From UMGS1840 sp045661305 (GTDB lineage: Bacteria > Bacillota > Clostridia > UMGS1840): DNA of 52,312 bases. Numbering within the stretch: the stretch's first letter is position 1; every line of letters starts with the position of its first letter. Positions 5,985 to 14,075 of the stretch are shown piece after piece. A program made the translations under genes and the position numbers. The stretch lies in contig JAZRFJ010000022.1 in NCBI GenBank assembly GCA_045661305.1, forward strand, positions 1 through 52,312. Reading direction: 5' to 3'. Under the pieces are notes generated by a model. It was given only the letters and a program-made list of their open reading frames with translations, made no database searches and was not told the origin of the DNA.

Positions 5985-8984
5985 TTATTTAATTATAAAG
6001 AGTGTTTTAAGTGAATTGCTGTCATTAAAGTAACCAAATGTTGCAGAAACATTTGCTATACTATCATTGAAATTATCACTTTTTGCTTCTACATTCTGCA
6101 ATGTTATGATTGAAGAAAGAACATCTGCGATGTCATCTTTATTTTCAGCTTCATTTTTGGTTAATGAACTATATGCTGTAAGCTCAGCCTTATCAGTTTT
6201 TGCATTATAATCATAAATAAAGACTTTTGTTGATGAATTAACAGTAGTATCTAAAATGTCATCACCGAATTTAGAAACCAAATCAGTTTTCCAAGCTTCA
6301 GTTCCAACTGCGTCTTTAACAGCCTGTGGCATATCATCGCCGTGTACATAAGTATTGATAGCACTTAATTTTCCTGAAGCAAATGTTGCTCTGCTTCTTG
6401 CAAAATAAATTCTGCTGTCTTCGCTATCAACATAAACAGGCATCTGAAGTGTATATGAATTCGCAGGATATGTTACATCTGATTTGTATATACCATATTT
6501 TCTGAAACCGTTTAAGAAATTTTTTGCATTTTCACCTTCTGCATATGTTGACAAAGTACCCAAGCCAGCTTGTGATGTCTTATCTGCGAATATCATACTT
6601 GGTCTTAAAAGAATATAAATGCTGTCTAATCTATCTATATCCATAAAATCATTGTCTTTTTTATCAAAATAAGTAAATACATCACCTTTTTTCAAAGAAA
6701 GCGCCTCAACAACATTTGGTTTAATCTTGAGAGCATTAGTAACTTCTGCACCTGTTTTGAAATTATAGCATTTTACAGGATAGTGTTTGTTTTCATCTAC
6801 ACCTGATGTTGTATTAGGTGTTTCCATAACAACATATACATTTGAAGAATCAAGCAAGCCAACATATGGGTCAGCAACAATATATGTGATTGTTTTGTTA
6901 TCCTTCTTAATTGAGTAAGCCTTTGGATTAGGATACTTTGTTCCTTCGGATATTGTTAAAGAAGAATATGTAACAGAACTGCTTGTGTTCATATCAGGAC
7001 GCTTAATAACCTTTGTATTCGAGGTTGAAATTGTATAATCTGATAATGAGTTTCCATCTTTATCTTTTGCATTCTCGAAAGTATATTTTGAGCTTGCAAC
7101 TTTCTTAATAAGTTCTGTACCCTCAGCATAATTATCGGCAACTTCTTTTGCTGCTTTAATTTGTGTTTTATTCTCAATTTCGTTTTTTGAATTTGGATTA
7201 ATCCAAAGAAGTTCATTTTTATATTTAGCTAATTCTTCAACAGCTTCTTTATTTTCAGTAGTTGTATTTAAAAATGTTACTGTTATATCTGAGCTGAGAT
7301 TATCAACCTCACAGAAATTAGCTACAACATCACCCGCATCATTTTCTTTTGCTGATTTTAACAAAACAAATTTGTCATTACCTGAAGGTTTTGAAGTTAC
7401 ATAAACAATAGCACCTGAAGCATCGAGCATAAAGCCTGTTGTTGAATTAACTATAAAATCACCTTTTATTGCATCATTTGCAACAAGATATGTTTTACCG
7501 CTAATCACAACAGTTGATCCACGAGAACCGCTGTCTGTTATATCAGTAGGTGAGCCTTTTTGCTTAGCTGTGATTGGGATATATTCAATATAGTTTGTTC
7601 CATATATTTTACCATCTGGTGACATACATATTGAAACAACAGAATTTGTTGAAATTGAAATTGAAGAAGGTGTTGAACCGTCTTTAGTAAGTGATGTTTT
7701 TCTTATAATTTCATAGTTTTCTCTGTTTGATACCGGAATATAAACCTGTGCATCTTTTGTATCAAATTTAACCATAAAGTTTTTACTGTCAACAGCTGTA
7801 CTCATATAGTACGATTTATAAATTTTAGCTGTGATAAGGTCTCCTGATGCGTGTTCAATAATTTCGATATTTCCGAAATAGTTAAGCGGAGAATCTGAAG
7901 CAGTTGAGGTAATATCGCCTTTAAGTAAAGTATCAAAATCACCTGCATTTTTAAGAACACGATTATTATAAATAACTGCTGGGTTATCAATAGTTATTTT
8001 CTTTGTTCTTTCATAATCTTCATCAACATAATATTCAATGTAAGAATCTGCTACATCTTTAACTTTCTTAACATCAATAGTTTCTTTTGTTCCAAGAAGT
8101 GTGCGTGATGAAATGGTCATATTATCATCTGCATCAACCTTATATTTGATGTCAACAAATCTTCCAGCAGCATCAAGTAAATCAGAATATGAGCCTACTG
8201 ACATTTCATATTCTTTACCTGCTGAATTTACAAGTCGGATATATCCGTCTTTTATAAATTCTCCATCAATATTATATTTAGGTGTTGATATAATTCTCGC
8301 ACCTTTAAGTTCATAGAGTGAAAGTTCATCTGAAACTGAGTCATCTGCTCCTTTAAAAGAAACATTACCATTTGCATCAACTACCTTCTCAGCTCTTTTT
8401 GCATCGAGCGAATTATAAAGAAGCTGTGCAACAACACCTCTTGGTGCAGGTGAGCTGTTTGATTCAACAGAAACATATTTTGTTATACCAAGTCTTGTAG
8501 CATGCTGTCTGTAACCGAGCGACCAGTCATCAGGTGTTGAAGCCTGAGCTGCAACCTCACCCCAGTTAAGTGCACAAACAATCATCTTTAAACACTGTTC
8601 ATATGTAACTTCATTATTCGGTAAAAATGTACCGTCACCCATACCGTTTATAATTCCTACATCTTTCATAGTAGAAATAAATGTTACAGCCCAATGGTCA
8701 TCCGCAACATCAGTAAACGGACTTTTAGCAACTGTAGCTACATCATATCCATAAAGTACAGAGATTAATTTTGCCATTTCTGCTCTTGTAACGGCATTGT
8801 CAGGCTTGAATGTGCCGTCTGTATAACCGTTTATTATGCCCATATCGGCAAGTGTTGTAATAGCAGTATAATTTGAATGTGTCGCTTCTACATCTGAAAA
8901 AGCTGCTGCATAAGAGCAAATCATAAGCGACATAATCATCATAACTGTCATTACAACCGAAAGAATTCTTTTTGTAATTTTCAT
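5985..8984 (-). CDS. S-layer homology (SLH) domain surface protein
   Basis: A 999-residue exported protein. Residues 1 to about 28 form a signal peptide (KITKR, then a hydrophobic stretch ending near YAAA). SLH repeats follow: one beginning FSDVEATH with GIINGYTDGTFKPDN, one beginning FTDVADDHW with GIINGMGDGTFLPNN, and a weaker third (about 125-185). SLH domains anchor proteins to pyruvylated cell-wall polymers. The remaining roughly 800 residues are Ser/Thr/Asn/Lys-rich and beta-like; I recognise no enzymatic domain. The start has AAGGAGG 6-7 bases upstream. It follows the DnaI-like gene by only 41 bases, yet its function is unrelated; an SLH surface protein in a replication gene string is unusual. 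A hairpin terminator follows. Confidence 0.9.
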   Translation of the reverse strand: MKITKRILSVVMTVMMIMSLMICSYAAAFSDVEATHSNYTAITTLADMGIINGYTDGTFKPDNAVTRAEMAKLISVLYGYDVATVAKSPFTDVADDHWAVTFISTMKDVGIINGMGDGTFLPNNEVTYEQCLKMIVCALNWGEVAAQASTPDDWSLGYRQHATRLGITKYVSVESNSSPAPRGVVAQLLYNSLDAKRAEKVVDANGNVSFKGADDSVSDELSLYELKGARIISTPKYNIDGEFIKDGYIRLVNSAGKEYEMSVGSYSDLLDAAGRFVDIKYKVDADDNMTISSRTLLGTKETIDVKKVKDVADSYIEYYVDEDYERTKKITIDNPAVIYNNRVLKNAGDFDTLLKGDITSTASDSPLNYFGNIEIIEHASGDLITAKIYKSYYMSTAVDSKNFMVKFDTKDAQVYIPVSNRENYEIIRKTSLTKDGSTPSSISISTNSVVSICMSPDGKIYGTNYIEYIPITAKQKGSPTDITDSGSRGSTVVISGKTYLVANDAIKGDFIVNSTTGFMLDASGAIVYVTSKPSGNDKFVLLKSAKENDAGDVVANFCEVDNLSSDITVTFLNTTTENKEAVEELAKYKNELLWINPNSKNEIENKTQIKAAKEVADNYAEGTELIKKVASSKYTFENAKDKDGNSLSDYTISTSNTKVIKRPDMNTSSSVTYSSLTISEGTKYPNPKAYSIKKDNKTITYIVADPYVGLLDSSNVYVVMETPNTTSGVDENKHYPVKCYNFKTGAEVTNALKIKPNVVEALSLKKGDVFTYFDKKDNDFMDIDRLDSIYILLRPSMIFADKTSQAGLGTLSTYAEGENAKNFLNGFRKYGIYKSDVTYPANSYTLQMPVYVDSEDSRIYFARSRATFASGKLSAINTYVHGDDMPQAVKDAVGTEAWKTDLVSKFGDDILDTTVNSSTKVFIYDYNAKTDKAELTAYSSLTKNEAENKDDIADVLSSIITLQNVEAKSDNFNDSIANVSATFGYFNDSNSLKTLFIIK

Positions 8985-9025
8985 TTTGCTTCCTCCTTAT
9001 AAAAAAAGCTATATAAAATATTTTT

Positions 9026-9973
9026 TTAACTGATTGAAGTTTTTATGCGTATATCTTCATTATTGAAGAAAAGCACATCGTAATTCTGAACAATTCTTGA
9101 AGTAAATCTTGATGAATATTTCTCTGCAAGATCCTCAAGCCCAAGATTTGTAGATATTATAGTTCTTTTTTGTGAAAACATTCTTGCATCTATTATATCA
9201 AACAAACGCGACTGAGAATATGGCAGTGAAAACTCTGTTCCCAAATCATCTATAATAAGTAAATCACAACTATATATAAAATCTATGTAATCGTCTGTAT
9301 TCTGCTCAAAATAGGAATTTTTCTTTTTAAATTTACTGTCATCCAATATATCAGAAAGCTTTACTGCACTTAAGTATAAAACACTTTTTTTGTTATCTAA
9401 AAACCGTTTCGCAATACAAGACGACAAAAATGTCTTTCCTGTTCCCGGGTTTCCTATAAAAAACAAATTCTTTTTTCCCAAATTGTAATCTGTGCAAAAT
9501 TCAAGTGCTTTATCGTATATATTTTTCATCTCATCAGCATTTGAAAAAACTCTCATGTCAGAATTTTCAAAATTCTGTGTCTTTATTCTGTCTTCTAAAT
9601 TAGAAAGCTTGTACGCTTCCTCTAAAATAATCTTTTCATAACAACTGCATATCTTGTTACCTAAAAAGCCTTCATCCTTGCACTTTTTACACGAATAGAT
9701 TCCTTCTAAAGAATCGGAATCAAATCCTTTTTCTATAAGCAATTTCTTTCTCTTTTCAGAAAGGGCAGAAATTTGTTTTTTCAGATTTTCTACATCAGCA
9801 TCATAGGAAACAGATGCTTTCAAAATTGAAGCCATTTCTTCGTTACATTCATAAAGTCCCGGAACTTTTGAATATATAAATTCTTTTTGCTCGTTAAAAA
9901 GCTTTTTGTTCTTTTGTCTTATGCTTTTTATGCGTTCATGTGCATTTTTTAAAACTGAAGCAGGATAATTCAC
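9026..9973 (-). CDS. DnaI/DnaC-like replicative helicase loader (AAA+ ATPase)
   Basis: A 315-residue ATP-binding protein of the IstB/DnaC family. The N-terminus is coiled and helical (about 1-85), followed by a cysteine cluster (CKKC at 95-98, CSC at 109-111) that could bind zinc. The AAA+ core has Walker A GNPGTGKT (174-181), Walker B LLIIDDLGTE and a sensor segment IISTNL. This layout (Zn motif then AAA+) matches Firmicute DnaI, which loads the replicative helicase. The start is a GTG with AGGTGG upstream. The gene lies directly after a DnaD-like gene, supporting a chromosomal primosome role rather than a transposon IstB. Confidence 0.85.
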   Translation of the reverse strand: MNYPASVLKNAHERIKSIRQKNKKLFNEQKEFIYSKVPGLYECNEEMASILKASVSYDADVENLKKQISALSEKRKKLLIEKGFDSDSLEGIYSCKKCKDEGFLGNKICSCYEKIILEEAYKLSNLEDRIKTQNFENSDMRVFSNADEMKNIYDKALEFCTDYNLGKKNLFFIGNPGTGKTFLSSCIAKRFLDNKKSVLYLSAVKLSDILDDSKFKKKNSYFEQNTDDYIDFIYSCDLLIIDDLGTEFSLPYSQSRLFDIIDARMFSQKRTIISTNLGLEDLAEKYSSRFTSRIVQNYDVLFFNNEDIRIKTSIS

Positions 9974-9989
9974 TTATCTGCCCACCTCT

Positions 9990-10961
9990 CTATTCATCTT
10001 TCAAAGCTGTAATTCCCTGCTTTTTCATAAGCTGATTTGTAAGCTTATTAAAGTCAGGCATTGCTGTATTATTAAAATTATTAAGCGGTCCCGTCTTTTT
10101 TACTGTTTTTCTTATATTTTCTGTCTTTTCTTTCAAAGGACTCATAAGAATCTTGTCCATGTAAGGAAATGACAATTTACCTGTATTTAATACTGTTGTT
10201 TCAAAAGCACTTTTTATATCGTCAGGACTTTTTCCGTTATCACGCCATTTTAATATGTATTCTTTCTCTTTTTCTATCAATTCTCTGGAATAAATTTTCA
10301 GTATTTTTTTTATATCCTTAAAATATTTTCCGTTTTCATCTTTTTTTGAAAAATATTCTTCCAAAGCTTCGGATGTTGTATAACCCTTTTTATAAAGCTC
10401 GGAAACTACTTTTGATATGTACGGAATACTCTTTTTATTTTTTTCTATACAATGAGTCATAGTAATAACAAATAGGTCAAGCGGGATGCCTCGTGCTATA
10501 ATAACATCATATATAAGTATAACATCATTTTGAGTGAGAAACTCTTTGTATAATGTTTCGACAGTCCGAATAACATTTTTAAATTCATCATTTTTACTTG
10601 CAGATGATAATATTTCTTCAAAATCCTGTTCTTTTTTTACAGGTGTTTTTTTTAGCTTGGTATTAAAAAAAGTAAGCTCTTCTAAATTTTCAAATTCAAC
10701 GCTTTCATCATCATAGACGGTAACTAAACCTTCTTGTTCCCAAAAGCTCCACGCATTTTTTACATCTGCAACCAAAACTCCAAGATTTTCTGCAATTTCT
10801 TCGTCTGTAAGCGATTTATTATCACAACATAATCTTATTCCATAAAGATAAACCTTAAGGTAATCTCCATTTACCGTAGGAAGATAATAGTCAAAAAAAC
10901 CGACAGGAACTTTTAAAAAGCTTTTTTTTCTTCCCTTTGAAATTTTTAAATGATTTGCCAT
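9990..10961 (-). CDS. DnaD/DnaB-like replication initiation protein
   Basis: 323 residues. The N-terminal part (FFDYYLPTVNGDYLKVYLYGIRL, then EEIAENLGV and a helix-turn-helix-like region) and a C-terminal DnaD-type helical domain (PDDIKSAFETTVLNTGKLSFPYMDKIL) fit the DnaD/DnaB primosome proteins of Firmicutes. These help load helicase at origins and restart sites. It precedes the DnaI-like loader by 16 bases and follows recR, forming a replication/repair cluster. I cannot tell from this whether it is the DnaB- or the DnaD-type member. Confidence 0.75.
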   Translation of the reverse strand: MANHLKISKGRKKSFLKVPVGFFDYYLPTVNGDYLKVYLYGIRLCCDNKSLTDEEIAENLGVLVADVKNAWSFWEQEGLVTVYDDESVEFENLEELTFFNTKLKKTPVKKEQDFEEILSSASKNDEFKNVIRTVETLYKEFLTQNDVILIYDVIIARGIPLDLFVITMTHCIEKNKKSIPYISKVVSELYKKGYTTSEALEEYFSKKDENGKYFKDIKKILKIYSRELIEKEKEYILKWRDNGKSPDDIKSAFETTVLNTGKLSFPYMDKILMSPLKEKTENIRKTVKKTGPLNNFNNTAMPDFNKLTNQLMKKQGITALKDE

Positions 10962-11011
10962 TTTTCACACTCCGCAAATTAACTGATGCAACAAAAAACA
11001 GCAAATAAAAG

Positions 11012-11611
11012 CTACATTTCTCTTCTTTCGTTATATGCTGTGAGCAAAGTAGCTTCATCAGCATATTCAAGGTCGCTTCCCATAGGAAGCCCCTGTGCAA
11101 TTCTTGTAACTTTAACTCCGAGCGGTTTAACAAGACCTGCAATATACATTGCTGTTGCATCGCCTTCGATTGTCGGGCTTAGTGCCAGAACAACCTCTAT
11201 ATCTTTATTTTCATTCACTCTTTCGAGCAATTCTCTTATTTTTATATTATCAGGTCCGATTCCGTCCATAGGGGAAATAACACCGTGAAGAACATGATAA
11301 ACGCCCTTATATTCATGTGATTTCTCTAAAGCAATAACATCTTTCGGACTTTTTACGACCATAATTATATTTTTATTTCTTTTTTCATCACTGCACAAAG
11401 AACAAATCTCTTCACCGCAAAGATTAGAGCATACTTTGCAATATTTTGCACTCTTTTTTGCTTTTTTTAGCGCATCTGAAAAATTCTCAACATAATTTTC
11501 ATTTTGTGTAAGAACAAAATACGCAAGACGCATAGCAGTTTTCTTACCTATTCCCGGTAAAGTATTAAATTGCTCTGCCAAAACCTCCAAAGGTTCATTA
11601 TAAAAGTCCAT
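11012..11611 (-). CDS. recR: Recombination mediator RecR
   Basis: A 199-residue protein that acts with RecF/RecO to load RecA on gapped DNA. In order: a helix-hairpin-helix (LPGIGKKTAMRLAYF, about 17-31), a four-cysteine zinc finger (CKVCSNLCGEEICSLC, about 57-72), a Toprim domain (IIMVVKSPKDVIALEKS through LSPTIEGDATAMYI) and the C-terminal MGSDLEYADEATL motif. Length is standard. It lies 18 bases downstream of ybaB in the dnaX-ybaB-recR string. Confidence 0.97.
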   Translation of the reverse strand: MDFYNEPLEVLAEQFNTLPGIGKKTAMRLAYFVLTQNENYVENFSDALKKAKKSAKYCKVCSNLCGEEICSLCSDEKRNKNIIMVVKSPKDVIALEKSHEYKGVYHVLHGVISPMDGIGPDNIKIRELLERVNENKDIEVVLALSPTIEGDATAMYIAGLVKPLGVKVTRIAQGLPMGSDLEYADEATLLTAYNERREM

Positions 11612-11629
11612 TATTACACCTCAAATATG

Positions 11630-11980
11630 TTAGAACAATCCGCCAAATCCACCAAGACCGCCAAGTCCTCCGGTAAGACCGCCAAGTGCTTCTTCTTTTC
11701 TTTTATCTTTTTCATCTATTGCCAGATTAACTGCCGCAATAACAAGGTCAGCAACCATCTGTGCATCGTCTAAAACAGATTCATCAATAACAAGGTCTTG
11801 AAGTCTGCCGTTGCCATTAACTATTGCCTTAACTGCACCACCTCCTGAGGTAGCTTCATATGTCTTTTGCGACAAATCCTCCTGAGTTTTCTCTAAGTCT
11901 GCCTGCATTTTCTGTGCCTGCTTCATAAGCTGTGCCATATTTGACGGCATTGTGCCGCCTCTGTTGTAACCTTTAGCCAT
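11630..11980 (-). CDS. Nucleoid-associated protein YbaB/EbfC
   Basis: A 116-residue YbaB-family DNA-binding protein that forms 'tweezer' dimers. The core MAQLMKQAQKMQADLEKTQ, GGGAVKAIVNGNGRLQDLVID and DDAQMVADLVIAAVNLA helices are diagnostic. The C-terminus is a glycine-rich tail made of GGL/GGF repeats (about 103-116), longer and more repetitive than in many relatives. It lies between dnaX and recR, the conserved arrangement. Confidence 0.95.
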   Translation of the reverse strand: MAKGYNRGGTMPSNMAQLMKQAQKMQADLEKTQEDLSQKTYEATSGGGAVKAIVNGNGRLQDLVIDESVLDDAQMVADLVIAAVNLAIDEKDKRKEEALGGLTGGLGGLGGFGGLF

Positions 11981-12034
11981 TTTTTCTACCTCTTTTTCTT
12001 AAAATCATATTGTTAAATCAAATATCAAAATTAA

Positions 12035-13696
12035 TTATTCTGCTAATTTATCAGCTAACGTGTCAAAAAGCCTGTCGTCTTTCTTAGTAAAAACTTCTTT
12101 ATCGGGTTTATAAATAAATTGAACTGTAACATCTTTTTTTATAACCTCAAAAAAAGCTTTTTTTATACACTCGTCAAATTTTTGCTGTTTTGAAATCTGG
12201 AAAAATATTTCATCAGTAAAATAAAACTCCACACCATTTTCAACAAAAATTCTTTTTGCCTTTTTTAAAACCTCATCAAATCCCGGTGCTGCGTTTACCG
12301 ATGCCTTAAAAATAGCATCATCAAAGCAGGATTTTAGGTCAAATTCTTCGTCATTTGTTTCGTTTTTAACTAAACTTTCTTCTGAAAAAGTTGGATAATC
12401 AGGTTGTTCGTACGCATCTTCATCTGCTTTTTCAACCTCTTTATCTTCACATTCTTTTTCATCAGGAATAATAAACACTTCTTTTTCTAAAAAAGCTTCT
12501 TTTTTAGTTTCTTCTTTTTCATAAGCAATTTTTAAATTACCTGAAGAAATCTTATTTTCAAGCTCGCTTATTCTTTCCATTATTCCATCAAATGAAATAT
12601 TATCAGGACTCTTTGCCATCCCTGCAACTGCCATTTCCAAAGAAAGTCTTGGATTATGAAGTGTTTTCTGATAAGTAAGCGACTTTGAAACTATATCAAT
12701 ATATCTTAAAATTCTTTCGACTGAAATTTCTTCCGCTAATGATAAATACTTTTGTGCATCATATGAGCCTGCAGATAAAATTTTTTCTATATCATCTGTG
12801 TTCCCTACTGTCTTTGCAACAAGTATATTTCTAAAAACATTTATAATCTCATCAGGAAGCTTCTGAAGGTCTCTTCCCGATAAATACGCATCATTTATCT
12901 TCATATAACACTCAGAAATTTTACCATTAATAAGAAGCTTTACAAAATCAAAAACATACTCAGGGTCTGTAACCCCCGTAACTTTGATAACAGACTCAAT
13001 TCCGATTTCTTTTTCTCCGAAAGAAAGGCACTGGTCAAGTATTGAAAGAGCATCACGCATCGCACCGTCTGAAATTCTCGAAATAAGGCTGATAGCCTCC
13101 GAAGAAATACTAAAGCCCTCATTATTTGCAACATATCTAAGTCTTTCCTCAATATCAAGAGGAGTTATTCTTTTAAAATCAAACCGCTGACATCTTGATA
13201 AGATGGTTGATGGAAACTGATGCGGTTCTGTGGTTGCAAAAATAAACAAAATGTGTGACGGCGGTTCCTCCAAGGTTTTTAAAAGCGCATTAAAAGCACT
13301 TTGGGTAAGCATATGTGCTTCATCTATAATATAAACCTTTTTCCTAAGCTCCGCTGGTGTGTAAATAACTTCATCAATAATTGTACGGGTATCTTCAACC
13401 TTATTGTTAGAAGCTGCGTCCATTTCTATTATATCAACCGCACTTCCCGAAAGTGCTGATTTACACGCACTGCACTCGTTACAAGGATTTGCTCCCACAG
13501 GATTAAGACAATTTATTGCTCTTGCAAATATTTTTGCTGTTGAAGTTTTTCCTGTTCCTCGGGAGCCTGAAAATAAGTATGCGTGAGAGGTTTTTTCGGT
13601 TAAAATCTGGTTTTTAAGAGTTTCGGTTATGTGCTTCTGTCCTAAAACATCATCAAAAACTTTCGGACGCCACTTTCTATACAAAGCCTGATACAC
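12035..13696 (-). CDS. dnaX: DNA polymerase III subunit gamma/tau
   Basis: The clamp-loader ATPase of the replisome, 553 residues from the chosen start. The sequence opens YQALYRKWRPKVFDDVLGQ, as in nearly all DnaX proteins. It contains Walker A GSRGTGKT (about 43-50), a zinc module (CLNP, CNECSAC), Walker B IIDEAHML and the sensor-1 region FATTEPH. The C-terminal tau part is acidic then hydrophobic. I start it at GTG 13696, which has GAGGAG 7 bases upstream and puts the first family residues at the N-terminus; an upstream in-frame ATG at 13783 would run into the SRP RNA. It heads dnaX-ybaB-recR-dnaD-dnaI. Confidence 0.95.
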   Translation of the reverse strand: MYQALYRKWRPKVFDDVLGQKHITETLKNQILTEKTSHAYLFSGSRGTGKTSTAKIFARAINCLNPVGANPCNECSACKSALSGSAVDIIEMDAASNNKVEDTRTIIDEVIYTPAELRKKVYIIDEAHMLTQSAFNALLKTLEEPPSHILFIFATTEPHQFPSTILSRCQRFDFKRITPLDIEERLRYVANNEGFSISSEAISLISRISDGAMRDALSILDQCLSFGEKEIGIESVIKVTGVTDPEYVFDFVKLLINGKISECYMKINDAYLSGRDLQKLPDEIINVFRNILVAKTVGNTDDIEKILSAGSYDAQKYLSLAEEISVERILRYIDIVSKSLTYQKTLHNPRLSLEMAVAGMAKSPDNISFDGIMERISELENKISSGNLKIAYEKEETKKEAFLEKEVFIIPDEKECEDKEVEKADEDAYEQPDYPTFSEESLVKNETNDEEFDLKSCFDDAIFKASVNAAPGFDEVLKKAKRIFVENGVEFYFTDEIFFQISKQQKFDECIKKAFFEVIKKDVTVQFIYKPDKEVFTKKDDRLFDTLADKLAE

Positions 13697-13748
13697 AAAA
13701 AAACTCCTCTCCAAAAACAAAAATGAATATCCTAAAAAATCTGACACC

Positions 13749-13856
13749 TTTATGGTATGCAGAAAAAATGCACAATCCTCCAAATGCTTATCGCTGCTAC
13801 GCTTCCGTCCTGACGAGGTTCACACAGGAAAAATCGCATATCCCGCATACCGTAAA
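13749..13856 (-). ncRNA. ffs: Signal recognition particle RNA (small bacterial type)
   Basis: The minus strand carries the SRP domain IV signature (GUGAACC, GUCAGGACGGAAG, AGCAGCGAUAAG). The ends pair as a long hairpin: UUUA-C-GGUAUGC with GCAUACC-A-UAAA. It is the short form, roughly 108 nt, without an Alu domain. It sits just upstream of dnaX, the usual place in Firmicutes, and a run of U about 10 bases beyond the stem can end the transcript. End positions are judged from pairing and may be off by a few bases. Confidence 0.9.
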
Positions 13857-13936
13857 GATATCGGATTTTTTAAGACTCTCTTTTTTATAAAAATACCAAA
13901 ATACAATCAAAATTGTACTCATAATTCTTCAAATAC

Positions 13937-13965
13937 ATTATACCATTTATAAATTATCTTGTCAA
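13937..13965 (-). promoter_or_regulatory. Sigma-A promoter upstream of SRP RNA/dnaX
   Basis: Perfect TTGACA (13960-13965) and TATAAT (13937-13942) on the minus strand with a 17-base spacer. The expected start, near 13930, lies about 75 bases before the mature SRP RNA 5' end, implying a processed leader. Confidence 0.85.
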
Positions 13966-14075
13966 GGAAATTGAAGAAAAACACAAAAAAAACAAAAAAG
14001 TCTTCACCTTATAATGTTTTTTTGCACAATAATAAAGTTTTTTATTGTTATATTTTAACATTTTTATATTTTTTA

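Noticed and set aside
9026..9973. IstB-type transposon ATPase
   Set aside because: No transposase gene or element ends nearby; the zinc motif and the DnaD-like neighbour fit a chromosomal helicase loader.
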